The notes below the pieces were generated by a model that worked only from the letters and a program-made list of their open reading frames with translations, was not told where the DNA came from and did no database searches. A stretch of DNA of 64,000 nucleotides from Diabrotica undecimpunctata (taxonomy: Eukaryota; Arthropoda; Insecta; Coleoptera; Chrysomelidae). Shown one piece after another: positions 34,611 to 46,369 of this stretch. The DNA lies in assembly GCF_040954645.1 (NCBI RefSeq), contig NC_092806.1:115364458-115428457 (forward strand), in the 5' to 3' direction. Both the position numbers and the translations under genes were made by a program. Each line of letters starts with the position of its first letter. The stretch's first letter is position 1.

Positions 34611-35299
34611 ATTAAAGATCAATGAGTTGTTCATCAAGTTAACAAACTTAACCATAAACAATATAGCCCACAATATGTGAACGTTTACTGTTTGCAATTA
34701 ATTTGTTATTTTTAAGCTACTATATAATTTTTTTATCGTTTAACAAGCGATTAGTAACACTATTAGACTTTATATTGGTTTAAATCAAAGAGTTAAAAAA
34801 TCCGCCTACCGAGAACAATTACGAGATAAATCAATTTGTCTGCAACGTTTTTATGATACTGAACTTGAACTAATCGTTTCATACATTTAACCTTACAGGA
34901 ATTATTTTTATGATTATTAAAACAATAAGCACATACCACCATATATGTACTTAAGATACAACGTATTCTGTGTATAACGTCACGCCTGTCCGAGTTTGTA
35001 ATACGAAGAATAAAAAAAAGGGTTGGTTTAAAAGGATTTCAAGGTTTTTGCTGTTTTGATTTCCGCAAAATGTTGACCAGTCTTTAAACATTCTCCAGTA
35101 TTTACCAATGAGTAATTTCATCTTAGAATAAGGCGGATCTTACAGATTATTAACTATAAAAATTGTAATATAAAATGGTTTAGCATCTATAGTAAGGAAT
35201 TACGTTTATACTGCAACTTTAATTGTATATTGTGTATTGTAGATTTCAAAAGGTTCGATCGGTCTCGTAGATCATTTCACACAAATACCTGTATGATCT
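34611..35299. other. Spacer
   Basis: No recognisable feature. Confidence 0.4.
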
Positions 35300-36370
35300 T
35301 TTGTGTACACCCCAAATCTATAATCAGTCTAATAAATCTAGGCTTGTAAGAAAGCTTATTTTTCGTTTAGGAAAAATATTTGTTAACTGTTCAGGTCTAA
35401 ATACGTTTTATCCAGGTACTTATGGTGGTGTCGAACAAATGTCCTGCAGTTATAGACAATATGTTTGGCCGTTCCCTCTGAATTTTCGCAGAATCTAGAC
35501 ATTCCTTTATCCACTTTGTCCATTTACAGAGATGGTATCCAAGTGGGAAATGTCCAGTTAAAATAGCTGTAATTACTCCATGTGCGGTCTTCTGAAGACC
35601 CAAGAGTATTTTTGCGTAACGAACAGTAGGTAATATTTTCCCGTTAGGCTACACTTTGACTTAGAATGACTCTAGTACGTGAAAACGGAGTATTTGCCCC
35701 TACAAGACAAGACAAGACGATCAATCTTATTACTATCAACTTATGCCCTGGTACCCAGAGCAAAGTTACTTTGTTGCGCCCTGTGAGTTACTTAGAGAAC
35801 TCTTTGCCGTTCCAGGATGTTATCAACTCATAAGTTGTAAACTTCAAAGCCTTAAGTGCGCCTTGATTGTCTGAGACAATAAATATTTTGGCTGAGTTGA
35901 GGCCTTTATTCAGTTACTCTTGAGTACAAAAATCTGCAGCTAGCAGTTCTGCTTAAAATATTTTAGAAGTATTTCCGGGGGTTATTAACAGTTTGGTGTT
36001 AGGGCCAGTAGTGTCTACTTCCGTTCCCTCCTATTTTTTAAACTATCACCGATTTTTAGTCCCTTCATATTTTTATAAAACGTAAAAGCTCCTTCAGTGA
36101 GTTGTGCAATTTCATTTTGTCTTAACTTACACTCGTTTATGATAATATTTAGTTTGAATTGGAAATGTTGTTTTCCAAATCCTATATCTGTGAGCAACTT
36201 CATGGATTGCATTCAAAATCTTTAAATGGTTATTCAGGTTGCCTGGTTTTAGATGTTAAGCCTAAAGACACTTTCTGGAGCTGAGCCTCCTTACATGCTT
36301 ACATGTGTGTGCAAAGGAAGAGAATCCAGCGTTATCTCTGAGACTTCAGTGGGGCACGATCGCATTGAAT
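35300..36370 (-). pseudogene. I/R1-like ORF2 relic: RNase H and C-terminus
   Basis: Minus-strand scraps in order: CPTEVSEITLDSLPLHTHVS (about 36300-36365), ILSRTAS-type acidic region, IFIVSDNQGALKALKF-like (about 35850-35900, RNase H with a VSDNQ Asp), VTLLWVPGHK-like (about 35770) and ITAILTGHFPLGYHLCKW (about 35510-35560). Stops throughout. It continues the same decayed element as the RT piece at 37090-37400, split by the mariner relic at 36430-37075. Confidence 0.65.
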
Positions 36371-36429
36371 CCGTGATTTATACGCAAGCAAGTCTGCACT
36401 TTTTGCAACTCTAATTGTTTGTAGACTTG

Positions 36430-37075
36430 CGACTTGAAAAAATCTTACAAGAAAGAGTCTAACCAGGTCAAATCGCACAATCTCGGTGGCAGTTCACATC
36501 ACATCTACGTGAGATCCAATTCAGGCCATAATAAGTTGGTTAACAATCGACTTGTAGTGCTCGCCGTTGAGGTGATGGCCTGTCCAACGTCATTCTCAAA
36601 GACATATGGACGGATGATGCCGCCAGTCCAAGATCCAAACCAAACAGTGACTTTTTCGAAGCGCATTGGGACACTCTTGTATCTCATCTGGATTAGTATC
36701 GTCCCAAATTCGACAATTTTTGTTGACATACCCATTCATCCAAAAGTAGGCAATATCGTTGAAGATGATTTTTCGATTAACATTAGGTCAGTTTTCATAT
36801 ATTCCAGAGCCCATTCAGCAAACACACGTCGTTGTCTTTGGTTGTTTACCTTAAGCTCCTAGGTCAGTTGAATTTTGTATGTGTGCACGTTCAAGTCACA
36901 ACGCAAGATTCGCCAAGTTGTCTGCCTCGAATTCTCCTGGCCGGATATCGCCGGATAAAAACATCGCCGATATCCTGCAGCGGATATCGGCGATGTTTTC
37001 ATCAGATCTTGCGTTTCGTCGACGTATGTGTATTGATTGTATATTTACTGAACCAGTGAACTCAAATTTCTTCAC
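36430..37075 (-). pseudogene. DD41D mariner relic inside an I-like relic
   Basis: Minus strand: ARSDENIADI near 36980-37010, REHTYKIQLT near 36870, RRVFAEWALEYMKTDLM near 36810-36840, WMNGYVNKQNCRIWDD-like near 36710-36750, then VTVWFGSWTGGIIRPYVFEN (36590-36650) and LLWPELDLT. This is the central part of the same mariner group as 20463-21648 and 55074-57274, up to the region before the second Asp. Frames shift repeatedly. I could not define its TIRs. Confidence 0.75.
36959..36998. repeat. 17-bp perfect hairpin
   Basis: AAACATCGCCGATATCC at 36959-36975 pairs perfectly with 36982-36998 across a 6-base TGCAGC spacer. It lies inside the mariner relic. A further CCGGATATCGCCGG occurs just upstream at 36940-36953. 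Confidence 0.85.
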
Positions 37076-37089
37076 CACACCCCCTATTT

Positions 37090-37400
37090 ACTCTAGAGCC
37101 CCTGTTGCTTTATTGGTAATATTGTTAGGTGAGCATACCACGTAAGTTTCCTATCTAATCAATTTTCGAGATATTTCACCTCTTCTTAACATGATATTGT
37201 TTCATCTATGGTTGAAGGTTGAATTGTTAATTTTCTCCTATTTGTGAATGAATCAGGTGTCGTTTTATTATAATTTAGTAGAAGTCCTTTAGGGCACAAG
37301 GTAGTTACTAAGTTTAGGGCTCCTTGCATGCTATCAGCAATATTGCCTTTATCCATTAGATTGTCTGCGTAGCCCACATCGACTGATCTCATACTTAGTG
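37090..37400 (-). pseudogene. I/R1-like RT palm fragment with YADN
   Basis: Minus strand reads VDVGYADNLMDKGNIADSM, ALNLVTTLCPKGLLLNYNKT, PDSFTNRRKLTIQPSTIDE and, past a stop, EEVKYLEN and RKLTWYAHL. This is the RT active-site region (GYADD changed to GYADN) followed by the NPNKT and KYLGIxLDxKLTW boxes of I/R1/Jockey-type elements. It is the upstream part of the relic that resumes at 36370. Confidence 0.7.
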
Positions 37401-37559
37401 GGGACGATTTGAGTTAATTGATTTTTCTTTTGCGGCAGCGCGCAGCATTTATTAACTCGAATCAGGTAGATATTATCAAATATAGATGCTCATAGAAGGT
37501 TACCGCTTATGGAAACGAGATATTTTGAAGTGTAAGTTCATATCGGCCAATATCCTGGC

Positions 37560-37915
37560 TATCGATTACATCAAAATGCTTCAAAAAGCTCTTGCTTGAG
37601 AGGCTCCAACCTATTCACGAAGAAAGACGACTCATCCCTGATCATCAACTCGAACTCCGAAATCAGCACTCTACAATTGATCCAGTCCACCGGATCACGA
37701 ACGTGATCGAAAGAATACTTGAAGAAAAAAAGTTGCTCAGCATTATTTTTGGATACAGCACATGCCTTCGACAAGGTCTGGCACAAGTCTGACAAAGATT
37801 TTATTTTCATATTTGTCATAGAGATACTTCAGGATTAAGTAGGAAGATTTTTATTCTGACCTAAGGTAAATTAGTGCATGGGTGTCAAGGGAAATGTACT
37901 GGAACTCGTCCTATA
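37560..37915 (+). pseudogene. Jockey-like RT fragment, part 1
   Basis: Plus strand: RLQPIHEERRLIPDHQLELR, NQHSTIDPVHRITNVIERIL, then after a one-base shift LDTAHAFDKVWHKSDKDF (the FLDVxxAFDxVWHxGL box with its catalytic Asp). Jockey-clade RT fingers and palm. The reading ends at LVLYLM at about 37918, just where a minus-strand insertion begins. It resumes at about 38376. Confidence 0.8.
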
Positions 37916-37919
37916 TCTC

Positions 37920-38375
37920 ATGTCAAGTCAAGTCAAATTTATTGATCACATGCGACATTATACAAAGTACATGTATGAGACAAGTCAAAGTTACAGACAT
38001 ACATCTTAAAAGTATATAAATTATTAAACACGATAAAACATACTTAAAAGTTATTTTTAGAATATGGCTCTAGCTCACAAATGTATTGATGTACACATCT
38101 CCGAAAGTTTGGCTGATGTAAATTCATTCGTATATCTATTGGTAATTTGTTAAAGAAACTTATGGCTGCATAATGTGTGCTACCTTCCAACAAAACAGAA
38201 CGATGTTGTGGAAGCATAAAGTGATTGTCTCTGAATCTTGTTGAATAAACATGGTTAAACTGAAATTTATTAAATTCATAAATTTTGCTATGTAAATACA
38301 TTATACACGAAAATATATACAGACCAGGAATTGTAAGAATATTGTTTTGTCTAAAGACACTGCATTGTACATTGA
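37920..38375 (-). pseudogene. Inserted non-LTR 3' end with (TTGAC)n tail
   Basis: Minus-strand frame 38301-38044: YEFNKFQFNHVYSTRFRDN, FMLPQHRSVLLEGSTHYAAI and SFFNKLPIDIRMNL, the typical C-terminal YNTRxxxN...hyaai.FFNKLP region of a CR1-like or related non-LTR RT. The 3' UTR ends in AATTTGACTTGACTTGACA, that is, a (TTGAC)n tail at 37920-37937. It cuts the surrounding Jockey reading exactly between LYLM and YIKDMPVSEQ, so it is a younger insertion. TSD short or unclear. Confidence 0.75.
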
Positions 38376-39160
38376 ATGTACATTAAAGACATGCCAGTTT
38401 CAGAGCAAAATGTTGTAGCTATGTTTGCTGATGGTACGGCAATTATTAATTATGGCTGTTGGTGACAACGTAATTGAATCAACAGATAAGTTACAGAATG
38501 CAATTGCCGAAGTATAGAAGTGGACAAACAAATAAGGTATCAAATTAAATGAACTGAAATCAGCACATATAGATTTTAACAACAACAAAAACTGATCATA
38601 AACGCATATATATTAATTATCATACAGTTTTCTATGTCAACACGGCTAAATACCTGGATATGACACTGAACGCTAAATTGAGATGGAAGACATATGTTAA
38701 GGAAAAGCAAGAACAACTCAAATTGAACAAGAATTAAAATACAAAAAATTATTGGTTATTGGGTCGATATTCGACCTTATCATTATATAATAAGCTCCTG
38801 ATCTATCAACAAATCCTCAAACAAGTGTGGACTTACGGTATTAACTTATGGGGATGTACCAGTGCAAGCAATGTAAGTGTCATACAAAGGTTCCAGAACA
38901 AAGTACTTCGAGGCATAGTCGATGCCCCCTGGTATGTTCGTAACCATAACCTCCATAACAACTTAAATGTAGAAACCGTCATTGAGCAAATGAAAAAACA
39001 AGCTAGGGGCCATAAAAAAGGCTTCATCATCACGTAATCTAGAGACTTGTCAACTCTTAGATAATAGTAACGTGATTAGACGACTTAAACAAAAAAAACC
39101 ACCTGATCTACGAAACTATCTACTAAAAGTGCGAAAAGATGCTGTGTAAAGTGTACAACT
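38376..39160 (+). pseudogene. Jockey-like RT fragment, part 2
   Basis: Continues the Jockey ORF after the insertion: MPVSEQNVVAMFADGTAI (the FADDTA box, here FADGTA, second Asp lost), NVIESTDKLQNAIAEV, KLNELKSAHIDF, NTAKYLDMTLNAKLRWKTYV, LGRYSTLSLYNKLLIYQQIL, WTYGINLWGCTSASNVSVIQ and PWYVRNHNLHNNLNVETVI. Order and wording are characteristic of Jockey (LKPVWTYGIQLWG; PWYVxNxxLHxDL). Several shifts and stops. Confidence 0.85.
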
Positions 39161-39486
39161 TAAGGTGATGTACTAAACTAAGACAGTAAAACTAAGAACG
39201 CTAAATACTGTAAAATTGGTAATAATAGATTCTGTTAGTCAACTTCGGCTAGAAATAAAATGCTTATTGGTTTTATAGACTAGATTGTAATAATGGGAAC
39301 ATCATATTGATGTCAAATCAAAAAGAATGGAAGTAAGCAAAGTTTGTAACCCGGTCAACAGGAGCACTGATAATCAAATTATTTGCGAAATTTATTAAAG
39401 TGAAAACAAGAGATTCGATCGAGGGGTAAAACACACGGATATGAATCTAGAATCGAAACTTAGATCGATTTTTTTAAATGTTTGTT
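39161..39486. other. Spacer
   Basis: AT-rich, probably the Jockey 3' UTR plus flank. No motif recognised. Confidence 0.35.
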
Positions 39487-39494
39487 ATACCACT

Positions 39495-40101
39495 CTGCTT
39501 CAACCAATCCCCTGTAGAAAGAGTGACGCACTACAACTACCTCGGCACCATAATAAATGAAGAATGGACCAACAACCAGGAGATTAGAGCACGGATCGGA
39601 AAAGCTAGATCCACCTTCAATCGGATGGGGGCCTTCTTCAAGAGTCACAACCTCTTTCTTGATACAAAAGTAAGAATGCTGCGATGCTACGTCTTCTCTG
39701 TCCTTTTTTATGATGTTGAATCGTGGACCTTGAACGAAGATATGTGCAGAAAACTGGAAGCATTTGAGATGTGGCTATATCGGAGAATGCTTAAGATCCC
39801 GTGGACTGACTGAGTCACAAATGAGGAAGTTCTTAGAAGAATGAATAAGAATCGAGAAGTACTGACCACCATTAAATCTCGAAAGTTACAGTTCTTCGGA
39901 CATATTATGCGAAATGAATCCAGATATACTCTCCTTCAAGTCATCCTGCAAGAAAAAATATTTGGAAAACGAGGTCCAGAACCTCAGAATCTGGTTCAAT
40001 GCAACATCTGTGCAGCTTTTCCGCGCTGCTGAAGATAAGATAAAGATTGCCATGATGATCGCCAACATTCGTAACGGATAGGCACATCAAGAAGAAGAAG
40101 A
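39495..40101 (+). mobile_element. 5'-truncated RTE-like copy with GAA tail and 8-bp TSD
   Basis: ATACCACT at 39487-39494 and again at 40102-40109 brackets the copy. It encodes only the thumb and C-terminal part: VERVTHYNYLGTIINEEW, ARIGKARSTFNRMGAFF, LEAFEMWLYRRMLKIPWTD, a stop replacing the usual EHVTNEEV start, then VLTTIKSRKLQFFGHIMRNE and IFGKRGPEPQNL. It ends FRAAEDKIKIAMMIANIRNG and a (GAA)n tail. The tail GGCACxTxAAGAAGAAGAAG is shared by the copies ending at 48260, 56320 and 61556, which defines one family. Confidence 0.8.
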
Positions 40102-40109
40102 ATACCACT

Positions 40110-41640
40110 TTATTTTTAGATCACATCATTTTTATACGCTACAACAAATAAATATAAGAAATTCATAGGTGGTACTCATAAAATATTGATTTTTGTAGAC
40201 AACAATATGCGAATTTTCAGAAAGTATTTTCACGAGATCAGAGGGCAAAACCATTTAATTGATCAGATAGCCAATATTGTCAAGCACTCAGAAAATTGAT
40301 CCAAATATTCAGTTGCTTCTGATAGCAGTCGACACTCATCGCTTTATTGTGCAACAATTAACATTTCAATAGTATGTTTTGCCACAATTATATTCGAAGT
40401 ACTCGTATATAAGATTCAGTATCTAGTTTTTTCGTGTGACTTATTTAGTTTCCATGGAGTAGAATAATATTAAATAATATATCCTGACAATAATTCAATT
40501 TTATTACAATATCGTCATACTAATTAATTAAAAGTAAACTTATATTAGCCATAAAACACTTTTGCGTCAACATATATTAACTGAATTAGATGTAGAAGTT
40601 TTTATTTATTTATTTTATTTTATTATTATATCAAATTACCGATTATAATTTAAAATAGAAAATCAGTTAAAAAACAAATAAAAATTGCTTGGTGTGGTTC
40701 TTCATCCTACAGATAAAACTTACCAGACTCGTAAATCCCCGCTCGATCAAAGCTTCAATTCACAATAAAACGGCCCACAGACGATACGATTTGTTGTACT
40801 ACCGATTGTACAAGTTGCACGATAAATCGTAAAGACGTAGAACTTTTTGTCCACAGACCTAAAAAAGTTCCAAGCGATCAATTGTACAACTAGCTCAGTT
40901 TCAGTTCGAATATCTATTTGATTAATAAATATTGTCCATCCACCAACCGTTTCGAAAACGGTAACAGCCGCTGTAGTAGTTGCGTTTTTATCAGATGATA
41001 TCAACAAAAAAAAATTGGTGTAAGAAATGGTTACTGCAAATCCTTATTTATTCACATATAAATTTACTTAACGAACTATGCATTAAAGAACTCATAGGTT
41101 TTAAAATTACTTAACAATGGACAACCTACTGCTACAAGTAGCAGTTGGGGTAGTAGATGACATTGTTCTTTTGTGGTGTATATTTCATAACTTTTTAAAA
41201 AGAGTATTGAAGAGAAGACACTAACAATGACGTTGTTGCGGCAAAGGGAATGAAGACAAATTACTAATTTACTAAACCTACAGGCAAACATTCAAGAAAT
41301 TCAAGAAAACCGCAAAAAAAATAAGACATCCTTCCTTTCAATTTATTTAGAAATAAAACCAAATACAATTTAGTAATTGTAAATAATTTTAAAATATTTC
41401 CAAAATCTCTAAAATCTCCAAAAATTATGAAGTCTCTTGAAAAGAGACTTCATAATTTTTAAACTTCGGTACTAAAATTCGGGCCGGATACCGATGAATA
41501 AGCTAAAGAATCTAATATTTTTTAACTAAATCTCTAGAAACGGAAGTATTTAGTGCGTTCTTAAATATTTTATATTTTCTTATTCTTACTATCCCCTTGA
41601 CAAAACTTGTACCAAGCTGTCTATTCTTTCGGATATCAGT
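40110..41640. other. Spacer with one hairpin and a Harbinger-like end
   Basis: Mostly featureless. At 40773-40830 a stretch GGCCCACAGACGATACGATT, with TTGTACTACCGATTGTAC after it, resembles a PIF/Harbinger terminus, but no partner end is seen. A perfect hairpin lies at 41420-41460. Confidence 0.35.
41420..41460. repeat. 19-bp perfect hairpin
   Basis: AAAAATTATGAAGTCTCTT at 41420-41438 is followed by a 3-base GAA loop and its exact complement at 41442-41460. Function unknown. It has no U-tract typical of a terminator role and lies in non-coding DNA. Confidence 0.85.
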
Positions 41641-41659
41641 CGTGTTTTTGATTTTCTTG

Positions 41660-42740
41660 GTTTTATCTCTACGTGTCTTTTAATGGCCAAGATGAGGAAC
41701 CTCCTAAGCAAATTAAATGGTTATGGCATCAGTTTAAGACCGAGCTGCCCGACCTTGGGAACATTTGGATCCCTCGACACTTTGGCTTTACTAAATCTTT
41801 TAAAGTAGAGATTCTCGGATTCTACGATGTTTCAGAGTTAATATACGCTAGTATTGTATATTTTCGATTCATTATAGTGTCTTCTGTGAAGACACAATCT
41901 ATTGTAAGATTGGAAGTCTTGGCAGCCGTATTGTTGGTTGATCTAGTCACATTTGTCAAAGAGTGTTAGATATTTTTTCTTTTCACGATCTTCATATTTT
42001 GGTCCGAATTAATGATTGCTCTTTCTTGGGTTAATTCTTCCATCTATAAATAAAAAACCTTTATTGAGAATTTACTCTTGGCATTATGTGCCATCTAATC
42101 AAAACACTGCAGATTGTGCTAGTCGTGGTTTGACATCAGCATAGCTGTTGCAATTTTCACCCTGGTGGCCGTGGCTTGGTCTAGACGTTCTTTCGAAGTC
42201 AAACGAGTATTGGCTTCTTAGGTTAATTTTCACCCAGAGAAAAAATTCCCAACGGTATTATCATTGACACCGATCATTACAGATAAATTTATATTCACTT
42301 ACTTTTAAAATCTTTTTCAGAAATGGAATCTGCGTTACTATACATTGTTACCGAGATATACGTTGATTTTTTTCTGATATTTTTCTTAAAATTTGACAGA
42401 ATTTTCTTTTACCCAAACCATTTCTTATTAAACTCGCATCTTTTATTGATGAGTATTCTAAAGAGAAGTAGGTCAATTACAAATGTCCCAGATGTCTTTT
42501 GACATCCATTGTTATTACCAAAATTCATCGTCTAACTGATTTAATCATCAAATGGACTCATCAAACTAATCTGCACCCAGGTTTAAAGGCTAATCATTAT
42601 TTATTACTTGAACGCTTTTGGATTCTGTCTCCTAAGAGTGCTATTTTTCGCTACGGCGTGAAAATTTCTTGTCGGGAAATCTGCAAACAGACACCGTATC
42701 TAAATATTTCCGACAGTGCTAGGTTCCTAAACTGAAAGAA
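41660..42740 (+). pseudogene. BEL/Pao polyprotein relic
   Basis: First piece (41673-41969): KQIKWLWHQFKTELPDLGNI, WIPRHFGFTKSFKVEILGFY, VSELIYASIVYF and SIVRLEVLAAVLLVDLV, the RNase-H-like region of BEL/Pao (W..F...LP.L..I.IPR, HGFxDAS, PRLELxAA). Next (about 42080-42225) a WHYVPSNQNTADCASRGL-like stretch with WWPW. Last (42499-42735) the integrase zinc region: KIHRLTDLIIKWTHQTNLHP, KANHYLLLERFWILSPKSAI. Frames change between pieces, and no LTRs are found. Confidence 0.75.
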
Positions 42741-42744
42741 ATTC

Positions 42745-43710
42745 TTCTACTAAACGACCTTCAGAATCATGTCGACCAGCTTGGCCCTGAATCTAACCTC
42801 CCTACCCTCTGTAACTCCGATGTGACCGGAACCAGAAAAACCCCACCACTCCCATACTAGGACATCGGGGTGGAACCGTCCGTTATAACATATGCCTTGC
42901 CGATGTCATTCATTTGACCGATTCCCAGTCGCTTACCATAACACATCAGCTCCCGTCTCTCGCACTCATGCGACCACCATTTCCGCCTCTGCCTAACCAG
43001 ATTTTCTCCTTCGCTTTCCTTCCTGCGCATACATTCCTTTCTCCTGATCATTACCTCATTATTTCAGTCTCATCGCGTCCATGCCTTCTGCTTGGAGGCA
43101 GTGTGCTTTTTGTCATCGTCCGTCTACACCTCAGTAGACTCTCATCTCATTCCACTTGCCCTGTCGCTCGCTCATGCTTGCCACCATTCCTGTCTCTCTT
43201 ACTTTCTTATTCGTGCTTTCCTTTACCCATGCATTTTTTTCTGCCACTGCGGGCCCAGTTTTGCCTTCTCGATACCTACCAGAACTGCTTGTAGCTCGCG
43301 CTCTTCCTTCTTGTCTATTGACAGTACCTTTCTCACAATATTTCTACCATCTCCCTCACCGACTCAAACACTGCTCTAGCTCATTCCTTTTTCTTGGAAC
43401 ACACTTGAACACACTCCAAAAGGGTATGTGGCGCAGTGTACTTCGGACCCACAATTCGGGAAATTGTCTGATTCGACCTTTTTGAACCTGTACAAGTAGC
43501 TACGGAAGCTCCTGTGTCCTGTGAGCACCTGTGTCAAGTAGTATTCTAAGCGCATGATTCCGCAATCCAGCCCACTCCGTAGATTCGGTATCAGTGACTT
43601 CGTTAACTGTGCTACATCCCCAGTTGCATTCCACTCGTCCTGTCACATCACAATGGATGTGGCCCTCTTCTCGCTTCTAATCTCAATTAGAAATGATAGT
43701 TTCTTTGTTT
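42745..43710 (-). pseudogene. R1-like ORF2 C-terminal relic
   Basis: The minus strand can be read, with frame changes, as YYLTQVLTGHRSFRSYLYRF at about 43510-43560, then KVESDNCPNCGSEVHCATY (Cys/His cluster), EKRNELEQCLSR, and towards the 3' end GENLVRQRRKWWSHECERRE (42857-43051). The LTGHGSFRxYLxRF...CPxCG region is typical of the end of R1-clade ORF2. The plus-strand frames here are pyrimidine-rich shadows. No RT or endonuclease part remains. Confidence 0.6.
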
Positions 43711-45230
43711 TTACTAAGTTTTTTAAATAAAATGTCAAAATTAAATATAATAAATTGCTCTATAATTTGAACATTGCGTTTACTGATTTCTTTAGCTACA
43801 TAATTATTAATAATTCAAAATAAATAGTTAGTGATAATTTAAAATGTCCGTAGCAATATTGTACTTAATGAGTGCAGTTTGCATTTACTTTCATTAAACT
43901 AATATTTTATTCGTAGAATGATCGAAAGTTTAAATGAAAGTGTTAGTGTAATACAATCTTGGTAATTGTCATAACACGATCGTAATTGTTTCAGCTAATG
44001 TGTTTCTGTTGTTTCAATTTTCAACGGAATCTCATCCTCGTATCTTGAAGCAATCAACCTACAAGAAAAATTACTTCGAAACGTTTCACTTCGTACATCA
44101 TTTGTTTTCGTAAAAAGTTTACGTTGTTCGCAAAAGATGTGAAGGTAAGATTAATTATGCGGCGAGGTAGGTGAAGATTCCTATCTGCAGATTTGATTGT
44201 AAACAAAGCTAATAGGAAGAGAGTTTGCTGTAAAGTTTTTACTTATGCATTTCGTAAAAAAGTAGAAACTTGGTAAAAGTAAGTGTACACGTATACTAAG
44301 CTTTAAGCAGGTCATACATTGTCGGAATAGAATGCAGGGAATGGAAATTTTAAAAAGCATATTAACTAATTAGGGTCTACATGCTACCGCTGATCGAAAC
44401 AACGCCGAGTGGATTGGAACGGAATCGGTTGAATTGCTAGCTGAGCAATTTTTTCTGTGGTTCCGTATCCTCCTTCACTATTAATGGAAATAGAAAACAC
44501 ACACGAAATATAATAAAATAGCAAGTAATATAGTGACGTAACATTATCGTGTAGTTTTTTATTTGTTGGGAATCACAAACGAAAAACTCAGAATCAAGCA
44601 GTTGCGTTATATCGCAAAATGCAGTCGAACATGTGCTCCTGCTTACCCCAGGCGTCAGAAATGTATTTCTACTTTTGCTAATAGTGTAAGATCCCGCTGC
44701 AAAATCACTACGTTCATAACGTAGTTAATAAAACTCACATTTTTACATACACTTAAGAACAGGAGAATGCATTGATAATAATAGATTGCCAGTCAAAAAG
44801 TGTCCACAAATAGATTTAAGTAAATTAATGGTAATTAATTTCTGAACAAAAATTTCGTTCATTTATTTGTTAAGTAAAATAGGTTGCCCATGACCTATAT
44901 GCATGGTTTTTATATAACATTAAAGCTATTTTGTTTAATATGATATAGGGTCGCCTGAGAAAAAGTGATTGTAAATTGAGGTTGCCAGCTATCAAAAAGG
45001 CTAAATATCAAAGATAAAGGAAAAGAGAACACGTTTTCAACATTTCGTCCCAATGTGGGACGATACTTTCCTGTGCGAAATACACACAAATCGATGTAAT
45101 ACCTAACTTTATCAATTTCATAGATTGTTTCTACGTTGCGTTCATGCTTCACTTAACTTAGTTAAATTATAGACTGTAGATACTATGTTCTGGATATTTA
45201 TATTTAAATAATTCATGCATTTGCTTATGA
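43711..45230. other. Spacer
   Basis: 1.5 kb of AT-rich sequence in which I see no coding motif, tandem array or inverted repeat. Confidence 0.45.
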
Positions 45231-45540
45231 TTCTTCTTCTTCTTCTTCTTCTTCTTCTTCTGCTTGGTTTTCTTCTTCTACTTCTTCTTTTTATGTAGAA
45301 ATGACATTGACATGTCTGTTTTTCAATGTGCTTCCAGTAAGTTGTCGTCCCATTATTTTTGTGGTTTTCCTACTGATCGCTTTATTATTGGGGAACCGTC
45401 CATACTACTCTTATTTGTTGTCATTCGGCTTATATGATCGTTCCATTCTACTTTTCTATTTTTTACCCTGTCCTTTACGTTCTCCACCTTACATATACGC
45501 CATATATCTGTACTTCTAGCTCTGTCTCATAGTGTGGTAT
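45231..45540 (-). pseudogene. Non-LTR RT 3' end with (GAA)n tail
   Basis: The minus strand reads, with stops, KIEKWNDHISRMTTNKSS, SPIIKRSVGKPQKRWDDNLL and a final LEAH segment, the WxxHxxR...GRPxxRWxDD tail of a non-LTR ORF2. It runs into a (GAA)n tract (CTT repeats on the plus strand, 45231-45290). Only the last 80 or so codons are left, consistent with severe 5' truncation. Confidence 0.6.
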
Positions 45541-46369
45541 TATGCTAGGCAGGCCGGTACAATCCAGAAATATAAATGTTTAAAACATTTCATGCATACA
45601 ATTAAATTTTAATAACCAGAAGAACGGTGACTATGGAAGTTCTCCAAAACGATAATCAGACCAAATAAAGCCTCTTTTTTAGACATGAAATGTATTTATT
45701 GTTCTGCACTAAAATCTTTTTTAATAGTTATTGCACATTCTACATCAGACGAACTTTTTATCGCGTTGAGTTAAAGGAGTAGATCATAGGTTTTTTATGT
45801 AACGCGTTTATAAATGCTTCCTTTATAAGTGCTTGATGGGTGTAATGTTTGTTTTTTTTTATTGTATAATGGCTTTGTAATTTGTAATGTTTGTTATAAA
45901 TAGCAAGAGAGAATAGCAAATAATCAAAATTATTTGAACCAAGGAAGGATGACCGGTGATGGAATGGATAAAGTGGGAGAGAGATCGATATCATTTAATA
46001 AAAGAGCAAGGAATTGAGTGGACTGGGTTAAAAGGATTACACGATGCAGAGGTGGCATAAGATAGTAGCAGGTATTGTATTCTGAGATACTAAAATACAG
46101 AGGCGGTGAATTGGTTTCTCAATATAAACTGTCCACTGTGCTGGAGCTAAAGGTAAAGAAACGGCGAGAGGGAGCAGTATTATGAATTAGATTTAGTAGG
46201 TTTATATTAGAATTATATATGATCATGTTAATAAAGCTACCATAATTTAATTTAGACCAACAAGAGCTCTATACATTTTTAAGAGGTCACCTTTATCTGT
46301 ACCACAGTGAAAATGTAATATATTCAATGAGTCTATTTAATTTGGCCTTAGAAGTTAAATATCGTCTAA
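45541..46369. other. Spacer
   Basis: No recognisable feature. Confidence 0.4.

Noticed and set aside
40747..41007. 86-codon minus-strand frame near a Harbinger-like terminus
   Set aside because: No transposase motif and no partner terminus, so not annotated as an element.
42914..43485. Overlapping plus-strand frames that look like Leu/Ser-rich membrane proteins
   Set aside because: Pyrimidine-rich strand opposite an R1-like ORF2 tail; the minus strand carries the LTGHxSFRSYLYRF and Cys/His signals.
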